Source: DASTPP01 sp035762175
Lineage (GTDB): Bacteria; Myxococcota_A; Polyangia; Polyangiales; Polyangiaceae
Reading direction: 5' to 3'
NCBI GenBank assembly: GCA_035762175.1
Contig: DASTPP010000124.1
Location: 1 to 5,919, forward strand
Length of the DNA stretch: 5,919 nucleotides
Shown: piece by piece, positions 1 through 5,708 of the stretch
How positions within the stretch are numbered: position 1 is the stretch's first letter
How the letters are laid out: each line of letters starts with the position of its first letter
Notes under the pieces: generated by a model
The model's database searches: none
The model's input: only the letters and a program-made list of their open reading frames with translations
Told to the model about the DNA's origin: nothing
Program-made: the position numbers and the translations under genes

Positions 1-2057
1 GCCGCCAGCCGCGCGAACGAGGGGGCCGCGAGCTCGCCGCCGCTGCCGCGCGCGCCCTCGACGCCGACGGCGATGACGTAGCGGGGCGCCTCGAGGGGCG
101 CGACGCCGACGAAGCTCGCGTAGGGCCCGCGCGCGCCGGCGCTGTCTTCGGACTCGACGGTGCCGGTCTTGCCGCCGACGCGCGCGCCCTCGACCCGCGC
201 CGCGCGGCCCGTGCCCTTCGGCGACTCGACGACCTCGGCGAGCAGCCCGAGCAGCGTGCGCGCGGTCTCGGGGCGCAGGACGCGCTCGCCCGCGGGGCGG
301 TGCTCCCAGGTGGTGCGGCCGGCCTCGTCGCGCACGCGCCGCACGAGCGCGGGCGCGTGGTAGACGCCCCCGTTCGCGATCGCGGCGTACGCCGCCGCCA
401 CCTGCAGCGGGCTCGCCGAGAGCCCGGCGCCGATGGCCGCGAGGGCGGCGCCCGCGCGCTCGCCGGCCGGGCCGGGCAGCGCGCCGGCGGTGGCGCCGGC
501 GAGGGGCAGGGCGTCGGCCGGGGGGCGCTCGCCGAAGTGGAAGCGGCGCTGCCAGCGCCCGAGCGCCTCGCCGCCGAGCCGGCGGAAGACGACCGCGGTG
601 CCCTCGTTCGACGAGGTCGCGAGGAGCTCGCCGAGATCGTGGGCGGCGCCCCCGTAGGCGATTCGGTCGGACGCGAGCAGCTTGCCCTCTTCGAGCGCGG
701 CGGCCATCGTGACGGGCTTCATCGTCGAGCCGTGCACGTACGCCCGCTCGACCGCCACCTCTTCGCCCGCGCGCGGCGAGCGGCCCGCGAGCGCGAGCAC
801 CGCGCCGTCCGAGGGGCGCACGATGACGACGTTGAGCGTCGCCGCGGCGTGCCGCGCCGCGAGGCGCTCGACCTCGGCCTCGGCCGCCCGCTGCAGCCCT
901 TCGTCGAGCGTGAGCTCGACCCGCTCGGGCGCGACGCCGAGCGCGCGCGCGACCGCCTCGGCCCGCGGCTCGGGCGGGGCGGCGCGGGGCGCGGGCGCGG
1001 GCGCGGGGCCGGCGGCCGCGCGCGGGGCGGGGGGCGCGTCGGGCGAGGCGCAGGCGAGGGCGAGGGCGAGGGGCGCGCCGACGGCGAACGAGGCGAGGCG
1101 CGCGAGGGGCCCCGCCGCCGCGCCCGCGCCCGGGCCGAGCGCCGCCTCGATGCGCCGCGAGAGCAGCGGCCGCTGCGCCATGGCGAGCAGGGCGCCCGGG
1201 GCCCGGCCCGCCGCGGCGACCGCGAGCAGGCTCTCGGCGTACGACGAGGGACGCACCCCGGCCCGCAGCGCGAACGCGTCCGCCGAGAGCTCGCGCTCGT
1301 GGTGCAGCCGGCGCGCGAGGGCCCAGACGAGCGGGTCGAACCAGTGAAGTGCCTTGACGAAGCCGGCGAGCAGGTTGGTCTGCAGGTCGCCGCGGCGCAG
1401 GTGGGCGAGCTCGTGCAAGAGCACCGCCTGGCGCAGGGCGGGCCCCCACCCGAGCGCCGCCGGCGGCAAGAGCAGGGCCGGCCGCGCCAGCCCCGCCACC
1501 GCCGGCCCGCCCACCTCGTCGCTCACGAGCACGCGCGGGGGCCGGACGCCCACGAGGCGCGCGGCCCGCGCGACGTCGGCCGCCCACGCGCCCCCCGCGA
1601 GCGGCCGCGCGCGGCGCACGATCGCGACCGCCTTCGCCTGCGCGCCGCCGAGCCGCGCGAGAAAGAAGAGGGCGCCCGCGGCCCAGAGCAGCGTCAGGGC
1701 GCCGCCGCGCGCCGCGAGCGGCGACCCCGCGCGGGCCGGCGCGCCGGGGCCCGCCGCGGGCGCCGCGAGCGCCGCCGGCGAAGGCGCGCGGGGCGAGGGA
1801 GGCGCGGCGGCGAGCGGCCGGGTCGACTCGTCGACGACGAGGCCGCTGACCGCCTCGGGCAAGGGCCCGAGCGCCACGCGCCACGCGGGCAAGAGCGCCG
1901 AGGCGAGCGGCAAGAGGGCGAGCGCCCCGAGGGCCAGCAGGAGCACGCCGTGCCGCAGCGACGCCGACGCCCGCCCGAGCGGCACGAGCGCGAGCAGCGC
2001 GAGGGCCGCGACGAGCGCGCCGCGCAGCGCGGCCGAGAGCAGCCAGGGCGGCGCCAC
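1..2057 (-). CDS. BlaR1-type M56 metallopeptidase fused to an FtsI/PBP-type transpeptidase sensor (C-terminus beyond window)
   Basis: Open frame of 685 visible codons that continues past base 1. Seen in the translation: hydrophobic helices at about residues 6-27, 37-57 and 118-135; an M56 protease domain with HELAH at 215-219 and a downstream E256-x3-D260 in a WFDPLVW...ERELSAD context; a fourth helix at about 317-336; a Pro/Ala-rich linker to about 380; then a transpeptidase domain with LTLDEGLQ (381-388), S444-T-M-K447, S482-S-N484 and K630-T-G-T633. Family knowledge: in BlaR1 the outer domain is acylated by beta-lactam and the cytoplasmic protease then inactivates BlaI. Here the outer domain resembles class B PBPs (GSTMKPVT, AAYAAIANGGV, GGKTGT) more than the class D beta-lactamase-like sensor. 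The GTG at 2057 was chosen because it lies 2 bases after the blaI stop, with a GGGAGG on the minus strand about 10 bases upstream; no in-frame start lies close upstream. Inference: a sensor of beta-lactams or wall damage, possibly still an active transpeptidase. Confidence 0.9.
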   Translation of the reverse strand, partial: MAPPWLLSAALRGALVAALALLALVPLGRASASLRHGVLLLALGALALLPLASALLPAWRVALGPLPEAVSGLVVDESTRPLAAAPPSPRAPSPAALAAPAAGPGAPARAGSPLAARGGALTLLWAAGALFFLARLGGAQAKAVAIVRRARPLAGGAWAADVARAARLVGVRPPRVLVSDEVGGPAVAGLARPALLLPPAALGWGPALRQAVLLHELAHLRRGDLQTNLLAGFVKALHWFDPLVWALARRLHHERELSADAFALRAGVRPSSYAESLLAVAAAGRAPGALLAMAQRPLLSRRIEAALGPGAGAAAGPLARLASFAVGAPLALALACASPDAPPAPRAAAGPAPAPAPRAAPPEPRAEAVARALGVAPERVELTLDEGLQRAAEAEVERLAARHAAATLNVVIVRPSDGAVLALAGRSPRAGEEVAVERAYVHGSTMKPVTMAAALEEGKLLASDRIAYGGAAHDLGELLATSSNEGTAVVFRRLGGEALGRWQRRFHFGERPPADALPLAGATAGALPGPAGERAGAALAAIGAGLSASPLQVAAAYAAIANGGVYHAPALVRRVRDEAGRTTWEHRPAGERVLRPETARTLLGLLAEVVESPKGTGRAARVEGARVGGKTGTVESEDSAGARGPYASFVGVAPLEAPRYVIAVGVEGARGSGGELAAPSFARLA

Positions 2058-2059
2058 GG

Positions 2060-2458
2060 CTAGCGCCCCTCCCGCTTGGCGCCGCGGACGAGCGACTCGA
2101 GCCGCCGGCGCTCTTCGTCGGACAGATCGCCCCCCGACGATTCGACCAACGCCACGACCGCCTGCTCGACCGAGCCGCCGAAGAAGGTGCGCACGAGGTG
2201 CGCGAGCGCCGAGCGGCGCGCGCTCTCGCGCGGCTCGCTCGGGGCGTAGACGTAGCGCGGGCCGTCCTGCGCGTGCGTGACGTGCCCGCGCTCTTCGAGC
2301 AGCCGCAGGAGCGCGCGCACGGCCGAGTAGCTCGGCGGCTCGGCCATCTGCTCGAGCACCTCGGCGGCCGTGGCGCGGCCGAGGCGGTACAAAATATCCA
2401 TTATCTCGCGCTCGCGCCGCGTCAGCGCGGGGGGCGCGGCGGCCTTGGCCTTCGGCAT
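2060..2458 (-). CDS. blaI: BlaI/MecI/CopY-family transcriptional repressor
   Basis: A 132-residue protein of the usual BlaI/MecI length. The N-terminal winged helix spans about residues 11-73: LTRREREIMDILYRLGRATA, then a recognition helix at about 43-58 (SYSAVRALLRLLEERG), then a wing ending in DGPRYVYAP. The C-terminal part (about 80-128) has the FFGGS and LSDEERRRLESL signatures of the dimerisation domain. Family members bind dyad operators as dimers, repress their own operon and are inactivated when the partner BlaR1 protease responds to a cell-wall antibiotic. The partner gene follows directly after 2 bases, so the two are probably translationally coupled. The ATG at 2458 has no Shine-Dalgarno sequence in front of it, and a leaderless transcript is possible. 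A CopY-like role in metal response cannot be excluded from this protein alone, but the M56/transpeptidase neighbour argues for cell-wall sensing. Confidence 0.95.
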   Translation of the reverse strand: MPKAKAAAPPALTRREREIMDILYRLGRATAAEVLEQMAEPPSYSAVRALLRLLEERGHVTHAQDGPRYVYAPSEPRESARRSALAHLVRTFFGGSVEQAVVALVESSGGDLSDEERRRLESLVRGAKREGR

Positions 2459-2467
2459 GGTGCTAAG

Positions 2468-2496
2468 AAACTAACACGGTGCTAAAAAAACAGCAA
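2468..2496 (-). promoter_or_regulatory. Candidate blaI promoter
   Basis: Read on the minus strand, TTGCTG (2496-2491) is followed after 17 bases by TAGTTT (2473-2468), both weak matches to a sigma-70-type promoter. The segment sits in an A/T-rich island (2461-2505) that stands out in this G+C-rich DNA. Transcription would begin a few bases before the blaI ATG, which fits the lack of a Shine-Dalgarno sequence. The hexamers match poorly and the placement is an inference. Confidence 0.4.
2471..2485. promoter_or_regulatory. Candidate BlaI operator (imperfect 15-bp palindrome)
   Basis: CTAACAC-G-GTGCTAA is an imperfect dyad with 5 of 7 half-site positions matching. The right half-site GTGCTAA recurs at 2460-2466, and the longer unit GGTGCTAA(G/A)AAA is directly repeated at 2459-2470 and 2478-2489 with a 19-base period. 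BlaI/MecI proteins are known to bind short A/T-flanked dyads overlapping their own promoters; this one overlaps the candidate -10 and spacer of blaI. The assignment rests on position and symmetry, not on a known consensus for this lineage. Confidence 0.5.
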
Positions 2497-2556
2497 AAAG
2501 TTCTCTCGCCTCCGCCCCGAGCGCCGAGCGGCCGCACGTTTTAAGGCTCGCCCCGC

Positions 2557-2572
2557 TGGCCCCGCCTTTGCT
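2557..2572 (+). promoter_or_regulatory. Possible sigma-54 (-24/-12) promoter
   Basis: TGGC, 7 bases, then TTGCT, giving the GG-N10-GC spacing of sigma-54 promoters (consensus TGGCACG-N4-TTGCW; the A and G after TGGC are replaced by C). Initiation would fall around 2583-2584, only about 4 bases before the ATG at 2588, so the message would be nearly leaderless. Chance matches are possible in G+C-rich DNA, and no enhancer-binding site or activator gene was recognised nearby. Confidence 0.3.
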
Positions 2573-2587
2573 TGACCTGGCTCGACC

Positions 2588-2848
2588 ATGAAATTGCATC
2601 CCGAAGAGGTCGACCTCGCCGAACTCGCCCAGACCCTGCGGGGCACGTTCGCCAACGAGCCGCCCGAAGGCTACCTCGAGGGCCGCACCGCGCTTCGAGA
2701 CGCGGTGCTCGACCGGCTGAGCTGCTCCGAGCTCGAGGCCGAAGAGGTCGTCGATACCATGATCAGCCAGGGCTTTCTGCGCTTCACGGGCAACGCCCGC
2801 GGCGCCTTCGAAGGCGGCGTCTGGCGCATCGACGCCTCGGCGCTCTGA
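2588..2848 (+). CDS. Small acidic protein of unknown function, possible winged-helix fold
   Basis: An 86-residue soluble protein with no signal peptide or membrane helix and about twice as many acidic as basic residues (16 D/E against 8 K/R). I do not recognise the family. The N-terminal half (PEEVDLAELAQTLRGTF) looks helical. Residues about 33-81 follow a helix-helix-turn-strand pattern: LRDAVLDRL, ELEAEEVVDTMISQGFL, RFTG, then a strand VWRID. That is the order of a winged helix, as in small regulators or in structural wHTH domains. The ATG at 2588 is the start because the helical N-terminus begins there; no clear Shine-Dalgarno sequence precedes it. It is divergent from blaI across 129 bases, so the two could share control. 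Even codon use and a normal amino-acid mix support a real gene. Confidence 0.75.
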   Translation: MKLHPEEVDLAELAQTLRGTFANEPPEGYLEGRTALRDAVLDRLSCSELEAEEVVDTMISQGFLRFTGNARGAFEGGVWRIDASAL

Positions 2849-2908
2849 AACGCCCCGCCGGCTGAACGCGGCGCCGCCCCGCCGCCGCGCTCGCGCCTCT
2901 GCGATCGC

Positions 2909-2927
2909 GGGCGCGGCGCCCGCGCCC
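2909..2927 (+). terminator. G+C-rich hairpin, possible terminator
   Basis: Perfect 8-bp stem GGGCGCGG (2909-2916) with CCGCGCCC (2920-2927) and a 3-base loop, 61 bases after the stop of the 86-residue gene. Only two T's follow, so it is not a canonical intrinsic terminator. Confidence 0.35.
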
Positions 2928-2946
2928 TTCGCGGCGGGCCTCGGGT

Positions 2947-2979
2947 CTCGGGGTGTCCCATGGGACAAAGCCCCCCGAG
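2947..2979. repeat. Nested inverted repeat around a perfect 14-bp palindrome
   Basis: TGTCCCATGGGACA (2954-2967) is a perfect palindrome. It is flanked by outer arms CTCGGGG (2947-2953) and CCCCGAG (2973-2979), with AAGCC unpaired on the right side. It could be a dimeric regulator's operator or a structured RNA element upstream of the lipoprotein gene at 3123. No U-tract follows. Confidence 0.6.
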
Positions 2980-3122
2980 CTCTTGTGGCAGAAAGCCTCG
3001 CCCCGCCCGCGACGCCCCCGCTCGAGCGCGGCCTGCCGATCGCACGTGGCTGCGAGCCGAATTCGCCCCGTTCGCAGGCGTCCGGGCCGGGCGTGGCGCC
3101 CCTCTTGCCTTCCCCCTCCGCC

Positions 3123-3467
3123 ATGGCACGCCTCGCTTCCCTCGCCTCGCTCGCCCTCATCGTCTCGGCCTGCAGCAGCCCCGAAACGCCAACGCCCGCC
3201 CGCCCCCCGGCGACGCTCGGGCCCGCGGGGGGCGAAGGCGCGCGCACCCCGGCCGCCGCCGCGAACGACGCCGCCGTCTCTCCACCGGCGCTCGACGCCC
3301 TGACGGCGACCGCGCCGAGCTTGTCGGCGCCCAAGCCCGCGTGCGCCGCGATGGCGCGTGGCGAGTGCCACGGCTCGCTCGCCGCCGCCTGCGCCGCCAT
3401 CGCCTGCCCCTCCGAGATGTGTGTCGCGGCGGGCGAAGCGCCGGCGACCGTGAGCTGCCGCCGCTAG
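3123..3467 (+). CDS. Small Cys-rich lipoprotein of unknown function
   Basis: A 114-residue protein. The ATG at 3123 was chosen because it gives a clean lipoprotein signal peptide, MARLASLASLALIVSAC, with lipobox VSAC and lipidated Cys17. The frame is open further upstream, but that part does not look like protein. After the anchor comes a Pro/Ala/Thr-rich low-complexity stretch (about 18-72), then a compact C-terminal segment with six cysteines (74, 82, 90, 95, 100, 112), an even number that could form three disulfides. It is probably anchored in the outer membrane or periplasm, since the residues after the Cys are Ser-Ser, not Asp. It stands alone, with terminator-like structure shortly after the stop. 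No Shine-Dalgarno sequence is obvious. The family is not recognised; short Cys-rich lipoproteins of this type are common and poorly conserved in myxobacteria. Confidence 0.8.
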   Translation: MARLASLASLALIVSACSSPETPTPARPPATLGPAGGEGARTPAAAANDAAVSPPALDALTATAPSLSAPKPACAAMARGECHGSLAAACAAIACPSEMCVAAGEAPATVSCRR

Positions 3468-3473
3468 CGCGCC

Positions 3474-3515
3474 GGGCGCCGAGGGCGGCCGCAGGGCCCG
3501 AGCGTGGCGCCCTTT
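3474..3515 (+). terminator. Terminator-like stem-loop after the lipoprotein gene
   Basis: GGGCGCC (3474-3480) pairs perfectly with GGCGCCC (3506-3512) across a G+C-rich 25-base interior that can fold further, followed by TTT (3513-3515). It begins 7 bases after the lipoprotein stop codon. The position is good; the T-tract is short. Confidence 0.4.
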
Positions 3516-3590
3516 CGAAGGCACCGGTCGAAGCGTTCGTGCGGCACTCGGGGCCGGGGCGCGTCTCCGCCCCATCGCGCGAATTCTACT

Positions 3591-3620
3591 TTGACAGACA
3601 CGAGTTCATTATGTTAGACA
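3591..3620 (+). promoter_or_regulatory. Sigma-70-type promoter candidate for the YezD-like gene
   Basis: A perfect TTGACA (3591-3596) is followed after 18 bases by TAGACA (3615-3620), a weak -10 match. The surrounding 3580-3625 is clearly A/T-richer than the rest of the window. GACAGA occurs twice (3593-3598 and 3617-3622) with a 24-base period, once at each hexamer, so a regulator might read both. The gene start is at 3663, leaving a leader of roughly 35 bases. Confidence 0.5.
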
Positions 3621-3662
3621 GAAGACCGTTGCCCCCGGGGCCCCTACCCAACGAGCGCCGCC

Positions 3663-3863
3663 TTGACCACTTCTCCCGCCGCGCCCCCGCCCCCCGCGGG
3701 CCAGAGCCCCGAGGGCGGCGATCCCGTCGAGTCCGAGATTTTGCGCGCCGTGCGCAGCCTGCGCTTCGGCTCGGTCGAGGTCGTCGTGCACGAGGGCAAC
3801 GTCGTGCAGATCGTGCGCACCGAGCGCATCCGGCCCGGGGGGCCGGCGGGGCGCAAGGCCTGA
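3663..3863 (+). CDS. YezD-like DUF2292 small protein
   Basis: A 66-residue protein. Residues about 25-57 match the compact YezD/DUF2292 pattern as I know it: EILRAVRSLRFGSVEVVV, HEGNVVQI, RTERIR, that is a helix, an RFGSVE turn and two strands ending in ERIR. The first 22 residues are a Pro/Ala-rich extension not typical of the core. The TTG at 3663 is the only usable start: the frame closes at 3615-3617 and no other start codon lies between. The Shine-Dalgarno sequence is weak. Family function is not established; in some bacteria members sit near sulfate-assimilation genes, but no such gene is in this window. The protein is probably cytoplasmic and transcribed alone from the promoter candidate at 3591-3620. 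Confidence 0.85.
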   Translation: MTTSPAAPPPPAGQSPEGGDPVESEILRAVRSLRFGSVEVVVHEGNVVQIVRTERIRPGGPAGRKA

Positions 3864-3883
3864 GCCGACCGCTCCGTTTTTGA

Positions 3884-3897
3884 CGCCCCGCGGGGCG
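3884..3897. terminator. Palindrome after the YezD-like gene, weak terminator candidate
   Basis: CGCCCCGCGGGGCG is a perfect 14-bp palindrome 20 bases after the stop. A TTTTT run lies before it (3877-3881), not after, so it does not fit an intrinsic terminator on the plus strand. It may simply be G+C-rich structure. Confidence 0.25.
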
Positions 3898-3998
3898 CGG
3901 CGCGAGCACCAGACCGGGCAGCGCCGCCCGCCCCGCTTCGCCCCGCTCTGCGTTCTCTCGGCGAGCCGACCGGACCCCCGGAGGTAGCCCCCGTCCTT

Positions 3999-4005
3999 CG
4001 GAGGT
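3999..4005 (+). promoter_or_regulatory. Ribosome binding site deciding a TTG start
   Basis: GGAGG within CGGAGGT lies 8 bases before the TTG at 4013 and fixes that rare start. The same heptamer CGGAGGT occurs 20 bases earlier (3979-3985), so two anti-Shine-Dalgarno matches stand in tandem in the leader. Confidence 0.8.
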
Positions 4006-4012
4006 CCCTCCC

Positions 4013-5233
4013 TTGCCTCGTCCATCGCTGCCCTCGCCCCCGCCGCGCCGCGCCCGCCTCGCGCCCGGCCGCCTCTCGGCGCTCGCCGCGCTCGCCGCGC
4101 TCGCGGCGCCCGCCCGGGCGCTCGCCGTCGAGTGCGCGACCCTGCCGAACCCCGTCTACGGCCTCGGCGGCAGCGCGGCCAAGCCCCTCATCGCCAAGAC
4201 GGCGGCCGCGCTCGCCGCCGCCGGCTCGACCGACACCATCATCTACCAGGCGCCGGGGGCGTGCTTCGGCATCAACGGGCTCATCAGCGCGACGAAGATC
4301 ACGGGCACCGCGAGCTACTGGCTCGCCGACGGCACCGAGCAGAGCTGCGACCTGCCGATCGCGGGCGCCGACCCGGCGTTCGCGAACATGGGCAACACGG
4401 CGACGGGCTGCCCCGGCGTCGCCGCGCTGCCGCCGGACATCGGCGACTTTCTCGGGCCCGTGCAGGCCTTCACGCTCGTCGTGCCCCTCGCCTCGAGCCA
4501 GCAGTCGATCAGCTCGGAGGCGGCGTACTTCGTCTTCGGCTTCGGGCAGACCGGGCAGGCCTCGCCCTGGACGGACGAGTCGCAGATCTTTCGGCGCGAC
4601 GTCAACTCGGCCGCGCAGCTCTTCATCTCGCTCGCCGTCGGCGTGCCGAGCGAGCGCTTCAAGGGCGTCGACACCAAGTCGAACTCGGGCACCATCACCG
4701 CCGTCGCCGGCTCGCCCACGCCCGAGGCGGCCATCGGCCTCGTCGGCGGCGAGGTGGCCGACGCCAACCGCGCGTCGGTGCGCATCCTCGCGTACCAGCA
4801 CCGGGGGCAGTCGTGCGGCTACTGGCCCGACTCGACGCTGACCTCGTTCGACAAGCGCAACGTGCGCACCGGCCAGTACGCCATTTGGGCGCCCCAGCAC
4901 TTCTTCGCCAAGATCGACGGCGCGGGCGCGATCGTGCACCCGGGCGCCGCGCGCTACATCGGCTACTTCACCGGCGCGACCCCGGCGCCGGCCGGCGTCG
5001 ACATCGCCGAGCTGTCGATCAAGGCGGGCACCGTGCCCGCCTGCGCGATGGAGGTGCAGCGCCAGGGCGACTTCGGCGACGTCTCGTCGTACGCGCCGGC
5101 AGAGCCCTGCGGCTGCTTCTTCGAGCAGGTGGCGACGGGCGCGACCGAGTGCTCGGCCTGCCCGGGCGGCCAGGACGCCGAGTGCCCGGCGAGCGCCCCC
5201 CACTGCCGCCACGGCTACTGCGAGGTCAACTGA
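4013..5233 (+). CDS. Exported PstS-like substrate-binding protein with Cys-rich tail
   Basis: A 406-residue protein with a Sec signal peptide: Arg-rich n-region, an Ala/Leu core at about 21-34 and probable cleavage after ALA (36-38). The mature part looks like a type 2 periplasmic-binding fold: a GLGGSAAKP opening (50-58) like the GS-start of PstS-type proteins, TIIYQAPGACFG (75-86), ITGTASYW (96-103), a long middle domain, then AIGLVGGEVAD and CGYWPDST (from C268) and a DKRNVRTGQYAIW return segment. The last 41 residues carry seven cysteines (366, 368, 380, 383, 391, 398, 403), a knot-like tail ending HGYCEVN that PstS lacks. PstS-family proteins deliver phosphate or related ligands to ABC permeases; no permease gene is visible here, so a stand-alone or outer-membrane-linked capture role is possible. 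The ligand is unknown. The next gene starts one base after the stop, so they are co-transcribed. Confidence 0.85.
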   Translation: MPRPSLPSPPPRRARLAPGRLSALAALAALAAPARALAVECATLPNPVYGLGGSAAKPLIAKTAAALAAAGSTDTIIYQAPGACFGINGLISATKITGTASYWLADGTEQSCDLPIAGADPAFANMGNTATGCPGVAALPPDIGDFLGPVQAFTLVVPLASSQQSISSEAAYFVFGFGQTGQASPWTDESQIFRRDVNSAAQLFISLAVGVPSERFKGVDTKSNSGTITAVAGSPTPEAAIGLVGGEVADANRASVRILAYQHRGQSCGYWPDSTLTSFDKRNVRTGQYAIWAPQHFFAKIDGAGAIVHPGAARYIGYFTGATPAPAGVDIAELSIKAGTVPACAMEVQRQGDFGDVSSYAPAEPCGCFFEQVATGATECSACPGGQDAECPASAPHCRHGYCEVN

Positions 5234-5234
5234 G

Positions 5235-5621
5235 ATGCCCGCCCGCCTCCGACGAAGCTACCTCGCGCTCGCCCTCGCCGCCGCGCTCGCGCCCGCCGCC
5301 GCGCTCGTTTCGGCCTGCTCGTCCGACGCGAACGACGCGCCGAGCGGCCCCTCCGTCTTCGACCCCCCGGGCGCCGGCTCGGGCGGCGCGCCCGGCTCGT
5401 CGGGCGGCGCCGGCGCGGGCGGGGCCGCCGGCAATGCGGGGTCCGGCGGGGGCGGCGTCGCCCCGAACTGCCTCGGCCCCGACGGCTGCTTCGCGGCCTC
5501 GTGCGCGCCGCAGGTGACCGAGCACTTCCTCAACCGCTGCACCGACGCCTCGTGCGCGCGCTTCGACAACGCCGCGCGCTTGCCCCTCTTCAACGGAGGC
5601 TCGCTGCCCCCCTTGCCTTGA
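5235..5621 (+). CDS. Small Cys-rich lipoprotein, operon partner of the binding protein
   Basis: A 128-residue protein. The signal peptide ends in lipobox VSAC with Cys28, followed by Ser-Ser. A Gly/Ser/Ala-rich flexible linker spans about 45-76, with repeated GG-A-G units typical of myxobacterial surface lipoproteins. The C-terminal domain (about 79-128) has five cysteines (79, 85, 90, 102, 107) and a hydrophobic LPLFNGGSLPPLP end. The ATG at 5235 lies one base after the upstream stop, which strongly suggests translational coupling. Inference: a lipoprotein presenting a small disulfide-stabilised domain near the binding protein, perhaps an accessory or docking factor. The odd cysteine count leaves one free or used for contact with a partner. 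The family is not recognised. Confidence 0.85.
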   Translation: MPARLRRSYLALALAAALAPAAALVSACSSDANDAPSGPSVFDPPGAGSGGAPGSSGGAGAGGAAGNAGSGGGGVAPNCLGPDGCFAASCAPQVTEHFLNRCTDASCARFDNAARLPLFNGGSLPPLP

Positions 5622-5627
5622 GCGCCC

Positions 5628-5644
5628 GGGGCCCCCGCGGCCCC
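5628..5644 (+). terminator. G+C-rich hairpin in the operon spacer
   Basis: GGGGCC (5628-5633) pairs with GGCCCC (5639-5644) around a 5-base loop, starting 7 bases after the lipoprotein stop. There is no T-tract. It could attenuate transcription or stabilise the upstream message, not necessarily end it. Confidence 0.3.
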
Positions 5645-5708
5645 TCGCCGTTCACCGGGCCTTCGCCCGCGAGCCTCAGCGCGACGCGGGCGCGGCGGAG
5701 TCACGCAC

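Larger units (their letters stand above)
2849..3122. other. Intergenic spacer with hairpins and a palindrome
   Basis: Apart from the hairpin at 2909-2927 and the inverted repeat at 2947-2979 I see no gene here. Open frames crossing it have Arg/Pro/Ala-rich translations typical of G+C-rich noncoding frames. The frame of the next gene is open back to an ATG at 2985, but the lipoprotein signal peptide places the real start at 3123. Confidence 0.6.

Noticed and set aside
1041..1064. Lipobox-like LALAC at Cys336 in the BlaR1-type protein
   Set aside because: The residues before Cys336 (A-L-A) do not fit the usual L-A/S-G/A pattern, and the segment is better explained as the fourth membrane helix of the BlaR1 plan.
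300..2063. Long plus-strand open frame opposite the BlaR1-type gene
   Set aside because: The translation is Arg/Gly/Glu/Ala-rich with no domain, while the minus strand encodes clear M56 and transpeptidase motifs. It is an antisense frame kept open by high G+C.
2985..3122. Upstream extension of the lipoprotein gene to an ATG at 2985
   Set aside because: It would bury the signal peptide and lipobox 46 residues inside the protein; the start at 3123 gives a standard lipoprotein N-terminus.
2471..3575. Minus-strand open frames across the small-gene region
   Set aside because: They cross the blaI promoter, the 86-residue gene and the lipoprotein gene, and their translations are low-complexity without motifs.
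3644..5212. Long minus-strand open frame of 522 codons
   Set aside because: Composition is Arg/Ala/Gly-rich and it lies opposite the YezD-like and binding-protein genes, which have recognisable motifs, signal peptide and ribosome binding site.
4132..5517. Plus-strand frame overlapping the binding protein and lipoprotein
   Set aside because: Very Arg-rich translation with no signal or domain; it is an out-of-frame reading of the two real genes.
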